13,400 nt of DNA from an uncultured Actinomyces sp. (GCA_938028585.1 CALIZH010000024.1:1-13400); one strand, 5' to 3'. Shown: positions 6,794 to 13,232, numbered from the stretch's first letter. Notes: a model not told the origin generated them from the letters alone. Program-made: numbers and translations.

Positions 6794-8281
6794 ATGTACC
6801 CACGCGGTGTAGTACGCAGATTCTGGTCGTCACGTTCGTTGACGGCCAGAATTGTTGCGCTCACTGCACTTCTTCTCTCCCTTGGACTTTCCCTTTCAGC
6901 AACGGTGATGATCGGCCTCTTGCAGCGCCACCTCATTGCCCAAGTTGACGACCAACTCTCATCAACGGTTCTGTCATTGGCCCCCAAGGCCATTGAGAAC
7001 CCACAGGAGCTGGCTCAAGAGCCCAACCTCCCCACTCTCTACTACCTCAACATCCAACGAGCCAACGAAGAAGACGTCACGCTGCTCTCGGCCTCGACAC
7101 GCGACCACGCGGGTAGACCGCTGATTCCGGAGCTTCTCAAGCCAGGTCAATCCGCGCAGACGGCTACCGGCTGGACTGACCCCGTTACTGTCGAATCAAC
7201 GAAGAAGGGATCTACATGGCGCGTGATTATTGTTCCCATTACGCGCAGTGGCGATATCACCCCAACGGGCAGGCTCACCGTCGCACTTCCGCTCAACGAC
7301 GTAAAATTCACCATTCAAAATATGGCTGGATACGTTGCAACGACAGCAATTGCGATCATCGCCATCGGCACTGGCCTAGCAACGTACCTGGTCCGACGCG
7401 CCCTTCTTCCCCTGCGCGGGATCGAGACGACTGCTGGAAAGATCGCCGCCGGCGACCTCACCCAGCGTGTTCCATTTGCTCCGCCTTCAACGGAAGTTGG
7501 TTCACTTTCGAAGTCATTGAACTCCATGCTGAGCCAGCTGGAGCAGTCATTCGCAGCGCGCGAAGAATCTGAGCGCAAGATCCGTCGCTTCGTTTCCGAC
7601 GCTTCGCACGAACTGCGCACTCCCCTAGCTGCGATTTCCGGTTACTGCGAGCTCTACTCAATGGGTGGCGTTCCAGCAGAGCGCACCGGCGAAGTTATGG
7701 GACGTATTCGATCCGAATCAACTCGCATGGGTTCATTGGTTGAGGACCTTTTGACCTTGGCCCGCTTAGACGAGGGCCGACCGTTGGAAATCGTGGATGT
7801 TGACGTGATCGCGATGCTTCGCAATGCTCGCTTCGATCTTCAAGCCCTTGATCCCACTCGCCAGGTCAAGATTCTGGGGATCAATGACCAGTCCATTCCT
7901 CAATCCGTATGGGTTCAGGCCGACCGCGACCGCCTGCAACAGGTGCTCACAAATATCATCGGCAACATTGTGCGTTATACCCCGCGTTCAACACCGGTAG
8001 AGATTGCGGTAGGCCAGAATCCGACTTCTGTTCTGATGGAATTTAGGGATCACGGACCTGGAATTGCGAAGGAAGACTATGAAAAAGTTTTCCAGCGCTT
8101 CTATCGAACAGAAAGCTCGCGTGCCCGCTCACTGGGTGGCTCCGGATTGGGACTTTCCATTGTGTCCTCAATCATCTCAGCGCACGGCGGTCACGCAGAG
8201 CTCGCAAAGACTCCGGGCGGTGGCCTCACCGTCAAGATCGATATGCCAATCGTGCAGTCCAGAGAACGCATGAAGGCATAA
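6794..8281 (+). CDS. Sensor histidine kinase paired with the PhoP-like regulator
   Basis: A 495-residue membrane kinase that presumably phosphorylates the upstream regulator. Helix 1 is at about 19-43 and helix 2 at about 179-199, enclosing a sensor domain outside the membrane of about 135 residues with no recognisable fold. HAMP covers about 200-252. The dimerisation and phospho-acceptor helix has His272 in 'FVSDASHELRTPLAAI'. The ATPase domain shows the N box 'NIIGNIVRYTP' (Asn391), G1 'DHGPGI' (419-424), F box 'FQRFYR' and G2 'GGSGLGLSIV' (448-457). All catalytic motifs are intact. The ATG is 3 bases after the regulator's stop and lacks a ribosome binding site, so translation depends on coupling. 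Architecture matches the PhoR/TcrY type; the signal cannot be told. Confidence 0.93.
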   Translation: MYPRGVVRRFWSSRSLTARIVALTALLLSLGLSLSATVMIGLLQRHLIAQVDDQLSSTVLSLAPKAIENPQELAQEPNLPTLYYLNIQRANEEDVTLLSASTRDHAGRPLIPELLKPGQSAQTATGWTDPVTVESTKKGSTWRVIIVPITRSGDITPTGRLTVALPLNDVKFTIQNMAGYVATTAIAIIAIGTGLATYLVRRALLPLRGIETTAGKIAAGDLTQRVPFAPPSTEVGSLSKSLNSMLSQLEQSFAAREESERKIRRFVSDASHELRTPLAAISGYCELYSMGGVPAERTGEVMGRIRSESTRMGSLVEDLLTLARLDEGRPLEIVDVDVIAMLRNARFDLQALDPTRQVKILGINDQSIPQSVWVQADRDRLQQVLTNIIGNIVRYTPRSTPVEIAVGQNPTSVLMEFRDHGPGIAKEDYEKVFQRFYRTESSRARSLGGSGLGLSIVSSIISAHGGHAELAKTPGGGLTVKIDMPIVQSRERMKA

Positions 8282-8334
8282 ACTGACGCAATTCGATCTT
8301 CGTAGCTTCCTTCCCGCGCCAATTGTCTTGCGAA

Positions 8335-8370
8335 TCTCAACTACTGAAGCACTGGTGTTTTTCGTTGAGA
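8335..8370. repeat. Inverted repeat in the gap after the kinase gene
   Basis: TCTCAAC (8335-8341) and GTTGAGA (8364-8370) are perfect 7-base arms with a 22-base loop; flanking GCGAA and ATCACGC extend the pairing imperfectly. It lies 54 bases after the kinase stop. It may end the two-component transcript, though no T run follows. The 233-base gap (8282-8514) otherwise holds only the promoter and palindrome listed next. Confidence 0.3.
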
Positions 8371-8449
8371 ATCACGCAGAAAACCGCTGGAAATTAAATG
8401 ATCATGCGCTGCATGCCCTCTGCGAATCCTTCGCTCAGGGGAAAGCTCC

Positions 8450-8478
8450 GTGCCAAGTGCTCAAAAAGTGGCTAGCAT
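8450..8478 (+). promoter_or_regulatory. Candidate promoter of the degenerate HD-domain gene
   Basis: GTGCCA (8450-8455; 4 of 6 to TTGACA) and TAGCAT (8473-8478; TANNNT type) are separated by 17 bases. Transcription would start near 8485, giving a leader of about 30 bases with an AGGAG ribosome binding site at 8501-8505. Confidence 0.45.
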
Positions 8479-8480
8479 TG

Positions 8481-8503
8481 CCTAGTAACATTGTCAGACT
8501 AGG
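8481..8503 (+). promoter_or_regulatory. CCTAGT/ACTAGG inverted repeat over start site and ribosome binding site
   Basis: CCTAGT (8481-8486) and ACTAGG (8498-8503) are perfect 6-base arms with an 11-base gap. The right arm runs into the AGGAG of the HD-domain gene, and the left arm covers the predicted transcription start. It could be an operator, or a hairpin hiding the ribosome binding site if transcription starts further upstream. A related repeat precedes the WXG100 gene. Confidence 0.4.
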
Positions 8504-8514
8504 AGTGAGCGCGC

Positions 8515-9867
8515 ATGGGTGCCGATGCACCTCAGTGGCTTTTTAGTTCCTTCGTGGACGCGATGCGAGAAATCGGGGCAAGTGCTCCGATTCCCCTCTT
8601 GGAGGCTGAAGCTCGAGATTTGATCTCGCGCTGGAATGCCAAGGGACGAATCCTTCACAATACCCGCCATCTCATCAAGACCTTGGCGCGTATCGACGAG
8701 ATTGCCTCGACTGCACACGATCCTGATGTTCTGCGGGTTGCTCTGTGGTATCAAGGAGCGGTTCTTAACCGCAGTTTTGACGTTTTCCAACGCGGCACTA
8801 ACAGCGATGAGCAAGAATTCTCCGCGCTGTACCACGCACGTTCTCGCATGGAAGCACTGGGGCTGAGCGAGGATGTTATTTCTCGCATTCAAGAGCTCAT
8901 GATGGCGCTTTTCACGCACCGCGCGGACCCTTCTGACATGGATGCTCAAGTCCTCATTGATGCCGATTTAGGAATGCTGGCAGCTAGCCCTCAGGACTTT
9001 AAGCGCTTCCGCGAATCATTGCGCGAAGAATGCCCTGATTTGTGCGATATGGATTACGTACGTGCACGCCGCCTGGCAATTAAGAAGATTTTGGCGCGCG
9101 AGCAGATCTTTCATTCACCGCTTGCACTTGCATGGGAAGAAAGCGCACGAGCTAATCTCGAGGCCGAAAGCGCCAAGCTCGCTCGAGTTCTCAAAGCATA
9201 TGCCCCCGATGCCGATCCCAATGAGCCCGAAGAAGATGTCGAGCCAGAGGAACACCATGAGACGCTCTCATCGGATACTCCTGCCTCTGGAACGATGATT
9301 ATCCGGCGCCGTCACCTCAACATTAAGAGTCATACTGAGCCTTTCGACCCCGTCGACACCCCGAGCACTCCTGCTGAGTCTTTGCCTTCCGCGGTCGTAG
9401 AGCTTCCGACCTCAACCCTTTCCGTTGATTCCGATGAGTTTGCTACTGACGAGGCCGCTGGCCTGCCTGTAACCCCCGCTCCCCTTGGCAGCAGTGGAGA
9501 TGAGGCTACAGCCTCCGTTCAGACCCCTTCCAATGCCACATCTGATGGCGCGGAAGAGGCAGCGGAGAATAGTGTGCCCGCATCGCCAACGCTTCCTCCT
9601 GAGAACACTGAGACACCTGTTCTAGGAATTCCAAGCGGAGCGGCAGCAAGCGGAGCGGCAGCAAGCGGAGCGACAGCCCCCACATCCTCTGGCGCGGCGG
9701 TGCCTTCTGCTCAACAGGTTTCTCTTCCCAGTACCGTCCACACCCCTCTGCCGGGTGTTGCAGCAAAGAGCCCTTCGCATGGATCTGCTGCTGATGCTGA
9801 CGACACTTCTTCTTTGGAGTCGGCATTGGATGACCTGGACATTCCAACTCCTCCCCCGCTGTCCTAA
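8515..9867 (+). CDS. Degenerate HD-superfamily domain protein with long disordered tail
   Basis: 450 residues. Residues about 35-220 resemble the predicted HD-type metal phosphohydrolases of COG4339. Matches are 'RILHNTRHLIKTLARID' (45-61), 'RVALWYQGAV' (74-83), 'DEQEFSALYHARSRM' (98-112), 'LIDADLGMLAASPQDFKRFRESLREE' (147-172) and 'ESARANLEAE' (209-218). In that family the 'WFHD' step supplies the metal-binding His-Asp; here it reads 'WYQG' (Gln80-Gly81). His48, His52, His135 and the Asp149/Asp151 pair remain. Catalysis is therefore doubtful, and a binding or scaffold role is possible. Residues about 230-450 are acidic, rich in Pro, Ser, Thr, Ala and Glu, without membrane helix or signal peptide, and look disordered. 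The start at 8515 has AGGAG 9 bases upstream. The gene stands between the two-component pair and a WXG100 gene. The fold is a fair inference; the function is unknown. Confidence 0.7.
   Translation: MGADAPQWLFSSFVDAMREIGASAPIPLLEAEARDLISRWNAKGRILHNTRHLIKTLARIDEIASTAHDPDVLRVALWYQGAVLNRSFDVFQRGTNSDEQEFSALYHARSRMEALGLSEDVISRIQELMMALFTHRADPSDMDAQVLIDADLGMLAASPQDFKRFRESLREECPDLCDMDYVRARRLAIKKILAREQIFHSPLALAWEESARANLEAESAKLARVLKAYAPDADPNEPEEDVEPEEHHETLSSDTPASGTMIIRRRHLNIKSHTEPFDPVDTPSTPAESLPSAVVELPTSTLSVDSDEFATDEAAGLPVTPAPLGSSGDEATASVQTPSNATSDGAEEAAENSVPASPTLPPENTETPVLGIPSGAAASGAAASGATAPTSSGAAVPSAQQVSLPSTVHTPLPGVAAKSPSHGSAADADDTSSLESALDDLDIPTPPPLS
9633..9677 (+). repeat. Three in-frame 15-bp tandem repeats
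   Basis: The unit AAGCGGAGCGGCAGC occurs at 9633-9647, 9648-9662 and, with one change (G to A), 9663-9677. It encodes SGAAA-type repeats in the tail of the HD-like protein. Copy-number change by slippage would keep the frame. Confidence 0.9.
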
Positions 9868-9924
9868 AATCCTTAAGGTTGAATCGTCGTATTCATCCAC
9901 CGTGTCAGATTGAACCGTTTTCTC

Positions 9925-9944
9925 CACAGATTGTGTCATCTGTG
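9925..9944. repeat. CACAGAT-N6-ATCTGTG palindrome
   Basis: Perfect 7-base inverted arms (9925-9931 and 9938-9944) with a 6-base centre lie in the 140-base gap between the HD-like gene and the WXG100 gene. Relative to the -10 box proposed for the WXG100 gene, this is about -55 to -36, a usual place for a regulator. It could also be a short terminator for the upstream gene, but no T run follows. Confidence 0.45.
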
Positions 9945-9965
9945 CGGTGCCGTCAACTTACTCTT

Positions 9966-9999
9966 CCTAGGCTGTGAACACCCATTCACCCAGCCTAGG
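9966..9999 (+). promoter_or_regulatory. CCTAGGCTG/CAGCCTAGG inverted repeat over -10 and ribosome binding site
   Basis: Perfect 9-base arms (9966-9974 and 9991-9999) enclose a 16-base loop that itself contains TGAA and TTCA, which can pair. The left arm contains TAGGCT (9968-9973), a TANNNT -10 candidate without a clear -35. The right arm runs into AGGAGG (9997-10002), the ribosome binding site of the WXG100 gene. The element can act as an operator or as an RNA hairpin that blocks translation, depending on where transcription starts. Confidence 0.55.
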
Positions 10000-10007
10000 A
10001 GGGCACA

Positions 10008-10298
10008 ATGACCGCGTTTTCCGTTGACTCCGCACACATCGCATCCTGCGCCTCGCGGATCCAAATTACTTGTGACTCGATTCGAAACGAAGTCTCAGCG
10101 CTCATGAACGAGTTACTGGCGCTTAAAGATACCTGGCAAGGTGGCGCTTCTGCGCAATTCTCTGATTCTGTTGCCTCGTGGCAGCTCACCCAAGCTCAAG
10201 TTGAAAGCTCCCTGGACCAGATCTCAGGCTCGCTTTCGCATGCGGCTCAGGTCTACGCGGATGCTGAAGCGCAGAGCATCGGGCTCTTCGCGCACTAG
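10008..10298 (+). CDS. WXG100 (ESAT-6-like) protein
   Basis: A 96-residue all-helical protein. Trp43-Gln44-Gly45 form the WXG turn between two helices ('ALKDTWQGGASAQF'). The C terminus has 'YADAE' (Tyr83 to Glu87), which fits the YxxxD/E secretion signal of the type VII system. Members are secreted as dimers by ESX machines and lack a classical signal peptide. No EccC, EccD or mycosin gene and no second WXG100 gene is present in the window, so its secretion apparatus must be encoded elsewhere. The ATG is 5 bases after a strong AGGAGG site. An orphan homodimer is likely. Cys14 and Cys22 are unusual in this family and could form a bond. Confidence 0.88.
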   Translation: MTAFSVDSAHIASCASRIQITCDSIRNEVSALMNELLALKDTWQGGASAQFSDSVASWQLTQAQVESSLDQISGSLSHAAQVYADAEAQSIGLFAH

Positions 10299-10335
10299 GA
10301 GACTGCCCTAGCCACATACAGCTGCCTATTAAATG

Positions 10336-10370
10336 CCTGTGGGGGCGCGCATGACGCGCGCCCCCACAGG
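10336..10370. terminator. Strong bidirectional hairpin between WXG100 gene and groEL
   Basis: CCTGTGGGGGCGCGC (10336-10350) and its perfect complement (10356-10370) form a 15-bp, very GC-rich stem with loop ATGAC. It is placed between two convergent genes, 37 bases from the WXG100 stop and 38 from the groEL stop. There is no long T run, as is common for actinobacterial terminators; the minus-strand side has ATTTAAT after the stem. Confidence 0.8.
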
Positions 10371-10408
10371 GACATTCATAGGGAATGCGGTTTCTAATCC
10401 GTAGAGGA

Positions 10409-12034
10409 TCAGTACATTCCGCCCATTCCACCGTCAGCAGGTGCTCCTGCCGGTGCCGGAGGCTCAGGCTTGTCGGCAACAACGGCCTCGGTGGTCAGGA
10501 ACATGCCTGCGATCGAGGCTGCGTTCTGCAGAGCGGAGCGGGTGACCTTGACCGGGTCGGAGATACCCTGGGTCATCAGGTCGCCGTACTCACCGGTTGC
10601 AGCGTTCAGACCGAAGCCGGGCTCCATCTGAGCAACGCGGTCAGCAACAACGCCGCCCTCAAGGCCAGCGTTCTCAGCGATCTGCTTGAGCGGTGCGGAG
10701 ACGGCCTCGCGGACGATGTTCACACCGGTTGCCTCATCGCCGCTGAAGTTCAGCGAGCCAAGAGCCTTGGAGGCTGCCTGAATCAGTGCAACACCGCCAC
10801 CGGCAACCAAGCCCTCTTCAGAGGCTGCGCGAGCGTTACGGATCGCGTCCTCGATGCGGTGCTTACGTTCCTTGAGCTCAACCTCAGTTGCAGCACCGGA
10901 CTTGATGACTGCCACGCCGCCGGAGAGCTTTGCCAGACGCTCCTGGAGCTTCTCGCGATCGTAATCGGAATCGGTGGTCTCGATTTCCTTACGCAGCTGA
11001 CGGATGCGTGCCTGGATGTCTTCCTTTGCGCCCAGACCGTCAACGATGGTGGTTTCATCCTTGGAGACGATGACCTTGCGTGCACGGCCGAGATCCTCAA
11101 GGGTGGCATTCTCAAGAGAGAGGCCAACGGTCTCGGAGATCACTTCACCGGCGGTGAGGATTGCAACGTCCTTCAGCATGGCCTTGCGGCGATCGCCGAA
11201 GCCGGGGGCCTTGATGGCGACAGACTTGAAGGTGCCACGGATGTTGTTGACAACCAGGGTTGCCAGGGCTTCGCCCTCAACGTCCTCCGCAATGATGAAC
11301 AGCGGCTTACCGGTCTGCATGACCTTTTCCAGGACAGGCAGCAGTTCCTTGGCGTTGGTGATCTTGGTGTCGACCAGCAGGATGTAGGGATCCTCGAGGA
11401 CAGCTTCCTGACGATCTGCATCGTTAACGAAGTATGCAGAGAGGTAGCCGCGCTCGAAACGCATGCCTTCGGTGGTCTCAAGGGTGGTGTCGAAAGAGTT
11501 GGTCTCTTCAACGGTCACAACACCTTCGGAGCCAACCTTCTCGAAGGCCTGAGCAATGAGCTTGCCGATCTCGGGATCGTTTGCGGAGATCGAGGCCGTG
11601 GCAGCAATCTGCTCGGTGGTCTCAACAGGCTTGGAATCCTTGTGCAGCTGGGCAACGATTGCCTCAACGGCGCCATCAATGCCGCGCTTGAGGGCGATGG
11701 GGTTCGAACCGGCTGCAACGTTACGCAGACCCTCACGAACCAGTGCCTGTGCCAGAACGGTAGCGGTCGTGGTGCCGTCACCTGCGACGTCATCGGTCTT
11801 CTTGGCAACTTCCTTGACCAGTTCTGCACCGATGCGCTCGAAGGGATCTTCGAGGTCGATTTCCTTAGCAACGGAAACGCCATCCTTGGTGATGGTGGGG
11901 GCGCCCCACTTCTTGTCGAGGACGACATTACGGCCCTTGGGGCCCAGGGTGACCTTAACGGTGTCGGCGAGAAGGTTCAGACCGCGCTCCATGCCGCGGC
12001 GTGCCTCCTCATCGAAGTGAATGAGCTTCGTCAT
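10409..12034 (-). CDS. groEL: 60-kDa chaperonin GroEL
   Basis: ATP-driven folding chamber, a cytoplasmic 14-mer. The 541-residue product has full family length. It starts 'TKLIHFDEEARRGMERG', carries the ATPase motif 'DVAGDGTTTAT' (Asp86), 'GPKGRNVVLDKKWGAP' (31-46) and 'GGGVALIQA', and ends in the Gly-Met tail 'GGMGGMY'. The ATG at 12034 follows GGAAGGA. groES is not adjacent, which is usual for a stand-alone actinobacterial groEL. Two CIRCE elements upstream place it under the HrcA repressor. The leader from the nearer CIRCE to the ATG is 86 bases. Strong codon bias gives a long spurious open frame on the opposite strand. Confidence 0.98.
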   Translation of the reverse strand: MTKLIHFDEEARRGMERGLNLLADTVKVTLGPKGRNVVLDKKWGAPTITKDGVSVAKEIDLEDPFERIGAELVKEVAKKTDDVAGDGTTTATVLAQALVREGLRNVAAGSNPIALKRGIDGAVEAIVAQLHKDSKPVETTEQIAATASISANDPEIGKLIAQAFEKVGSEGVVTVEETNSFDTTLETTEGMRFERGYLSAYFVNDADRQEAVLEDPYILLVDTKITNAKELLPVLEKVMQTGKPLFIIAEDVEGEALATLVVNNIRGTFKSVAIKAPGFGDRRKAMLKDVAILTAGEVISETVGLSLENATLEDLGRARKVIVSKDETTIVDGLGAKEDIQARIRQLRKEIETTDSDYDREKLQERLAKLSGGVAVIKSGAATEVELKERKHRIEDAIRNARAASEEGLVAGGGVALIQAASKALGSLNFSGDEATGVNIVREAVSAPLKQIAENAGLEGGVVADRVAQMEPGFGLNAATGEYGDLMTQGISDPVKVTRSALQNAASIAGMFLTTEAVVADKPEPPAPAGAPADGGMGGMY

Positions 12035-12120
12035 GTTCTTCTATCCTTCCGCGATGCGGATTGGACCGATGCCCGCGACGGACGACTCAGGGAACTCCTA
12101 AGCCTCACCGGCCTTAGTGC

Positions 12121-12147
12121 TTATCACTCGGCACTCCCGAGTGCTAA
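12121..12147 (-). promoter_or_regulatory. CIRCE operator 1 (HrcA site) of groEL
   Basis: On the minus strand TTAGCACTC (12147-12139), 9 bases, then GAGTGATAA (12129-12121). This matches the CIRCE consensus TTAGCACTC-N9-GAGTGCTAA at all but one position. HrcA binding here represses groEL until heat or unfolded protein draws the repressor away from DNA. A poor -10-like GATAAG overlaps its end; the exact promoter could not be fixed. Confidence 0.9.
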
Positions 12148-12155
12148 ATCCAAGT

Positions 12156-12182
12156 CTGGCACTCTCAGCCTCAGAGTGCAAG
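12156..12182 (-). promoter_or_regulatory. CIRCE-like operator 2 upstream of groEL
   Basis: On the minus strand CTTGCACTC (12182-12174), 9 bases, then GAGTGCCAG (12164-12156). Both arms keep the GCACTC/GAGTGC core with the correct 9-base spacing and differ from consensus at two outer positions each. The centre lies 35 bp upstream of the first CIRCE. TTGCAC within it could also be a -35 element. Confidence 0.65.
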
Positions 12183-12204
12183 ATGGGCAGTTTGGAGTTC
12201 GCTG

Positions 12205-12236
12205 AAAAAGAAAAACCCCGGTACCAAGTACCGGGG
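12205..12236 (-). terminator. Intrinsic terminator of tRNA-Asn
   Basis: CCCCGGTAC (12216-12224) and GTACCGGGG (12228-12236) form a 9-bp stem with a 3-base loop. On the minus strand it is followed by TTTTTCTTTTT (12215-12205). This is a textbook intrinsic terminator 5 bases after the tRNA. Confidence 0.92.
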
Positions 12237-12241
12237 AGAAG

Positions 12242-12313
12242 CTCCCGCGACTGGATTCGAACCAGTAACCGTCCGATTAACAGTCGGATGCTCTGCCGTT
12301 GAGCTACGCGGGA
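12242..12313 (-). tRNA. tRNA-Asn (anticodon GTT)
   Basis: Cloverleaf on the minus strand. Acceptor arms TCCCGCG (12313-12307) and CGCGGGA (12249-12243) pair fully, with discriminator G at 12242. The D arm contains AGCTCAACGGCAGAGC. The anticodon stem is TCCGA/TCGGA around loop CTGTTAA, with GTT at 12281-12279. The T arm contains GGTTCGAATCC. The CCA end is not encoded and must be added after transcription. It has its own promoter and terminator, and sits between the MerR gene and groEL. Confidence 0.97.
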
Positions 12314-12328
12314 AAGCGACAAAAAGAA

Positions 12329-12357
12329 ATAGTAGCGATGAAGTGAGCTAAGAGCAA
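12329..12357 (-). promoter_or_regulatory. Promoter of tRNA-Asn
   Basis: TTGCTC (12357-12352) and TACTAT (12334-12329) on the minus strand are 17 bases apart. The predicted start near 12322 leaves a leader of about 9 bases before the mature tRNA end at 12313. Confidence 0.65.
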
Positions 12358-12399
12358 ATCCGAGAGCACCCTGCGCTCATGGCCTGCCTCACAAACCAA

Positions 12400-13194
12400 T
12401 CACTTCCATTCAGGTTTGTCGGTATCGACACCGCTTCGACGGGCAACGTGCTCAATTGCAGACGCGAGCCATTGGGCAAAACCATCGAACTGCGAGTCGT
12501 AGTGCGAGCGGAAACGCTCGTCGTGAATGTAGGAACGCGAAATCACGTAGTACTTTGCGGGGGTCACCGGGAAAAACTCGCCGAGCAATTCCCTATGCAA
12601 GGCCACAAGACGTGCCGCCTCGTCACTGTCAGGAGAAACTCCCTTACGGATCGCGTTGATCATGTCCTTCTCGACCTGCTCAAAAGCTTCAGCATTCCCC
12701 TGCCAGTCCGCCGCACTCCACGACGCAGTGCGGCGCTGAGATTCCTGCCAGTCATCACTGCCACCGTAGAGTTGTTCAGCTTCCTCCTGATGCGCGACAA
12801 AGTCAGCATCCCCAAGGATTGCCCCAATTTCTTCCGCGTTGAGCGCATTGTCGTTCATTGCTTCCTCCAATAACGTATCGATTGCTGCGATCATTTTGTC
12901 CGTCTGTTGGCGATGGGCAATAAGACTCTCTCGCTGGCGTTTGAGGTGTGCAATCGCAGAGTCACCGGAATCAAGGAGCTCCTTGATATCCATCAGTTTC
13001 ATACCCGTCGCGCGATAAATAATGATTCTCTGCACGCGCGCACAGTCTTCAAGCGAGTAGAGCCGATAGTTTGACCAGCTTCGCCCCGAGGGCACGAGAA
13101 GCCCCTGTTCTTCCCAATGATGAAGCGTTCGCACAGTCAACGAAAAGTGCTCGGCTAGCTCGCCGACAGTGTAAAGAGTTTCATCGTTGCTCAT
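12400..13194 (-). CDS. MerR-family regulator with TipAS-like effector domain
   Basis: 264 residues from the ATG at 13194. The N terminus is a MerR winged helix-turn-helix ('YTVGELAEHFSLTVRTLHHWEEQGLL', 8-33, and 'NYRLYSLEDCARVQRII', 42-58). A coiled-coil dimer helix follows (about 80-115, 'LKRQRESLIAHRQQTDKMIAAIDTLL'). Residues about 120-252 match the TipAS drug-binding domain pattern: 'DDWQESQRRTASWSAADW', 'DSDEAARLVALHRELLGEFFP', 'YDSQFDGFAQWLASAIEHVAR'. Family members such as TipAL and Mta sense antibiotics or other hydrophobic compounds and activate their own or transporter genes. No Cys-based metal site is seen; Cys51 stands alone. No transporter is adjacent. The start at 13194 is preferred over the ATG at 13203 because the -10 box overlaps the latter and neither has a ribosome binding site. 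Confidence 0.9.
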   Translation of the reverse strand: MSNDETLYTVGELAEHFSLTVRTLHHWEEQGLLVPSGRSWSNYRLYSLEDCARVQRIIIYRATGMKLMDIKELLDSGDSAIAHLKRQRESLIAHRQQTDKMIAAIDTLLEEAMNDNALNAEEIGAILGDADFVAHQEEAEQLYGGSDDWQESQRRTASWSAADWQGNAEAFEQVEKDMINAIRKGVSPDSDEAARLVALHRELLGEFFPVTPAKYYVISRSYIHDERFRSHYDSQFDGFAQWLASAIEHVARRSGVDTDKPEWK

Positions 13195-13201
13195 GTCAAT
13201 C

Positions 13202-13232
13202 ATTGTGAAGTCTCACGTCACATCATGGTCAA
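13202..13232 (-). promoter_or_regulatory. MerR-type promoter with 19-bp spacer
   Basis: On the minus strand TTGACC (13232-13227) and CACAAT (13207-13202) are separated by exactly 19 bases. This is the over-long spacing that MerR-family activators correct by twisting DNA. The predicted start of transcription (13195 or 13194) falls on the ATG at 13194, so the mRNA would be leaderless. The dyad expected within the spacer is weak. Confidence 0.55.

Noticed and set aside
8328..8546. 72-codon plus-strand open frame before the HD-like gene
   Set aside because: No ribosome binding site, no family resemblance, and it overlaps the promoter and start of the well-supported gene at 8515.
8515..10298. HD-like gene plus WXG100 gene as a toxin, defence or secretion operon
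   Set aside because: A 140-base gap with its own -10 and palindromes separates them, no secretion or nuclease gene is present, and a polymorphic toxin would need a C-terminal toxin domain that is not visible.
10385..12205. 606-codon open frame on the plus strand opposite groEL
   Set aside because: It is the complement of a highly codon-biased groEL gene, has no known domain pattern and runs through the CIRCE elements and the terminator side; groEL on the minus strand is certain.
12242..12313. tRNA-Asn as an integration site for a mobile element
   Set aside because: No integrase, direct repeat of the tRNA 3' end, or change in gene character was seen on either side.
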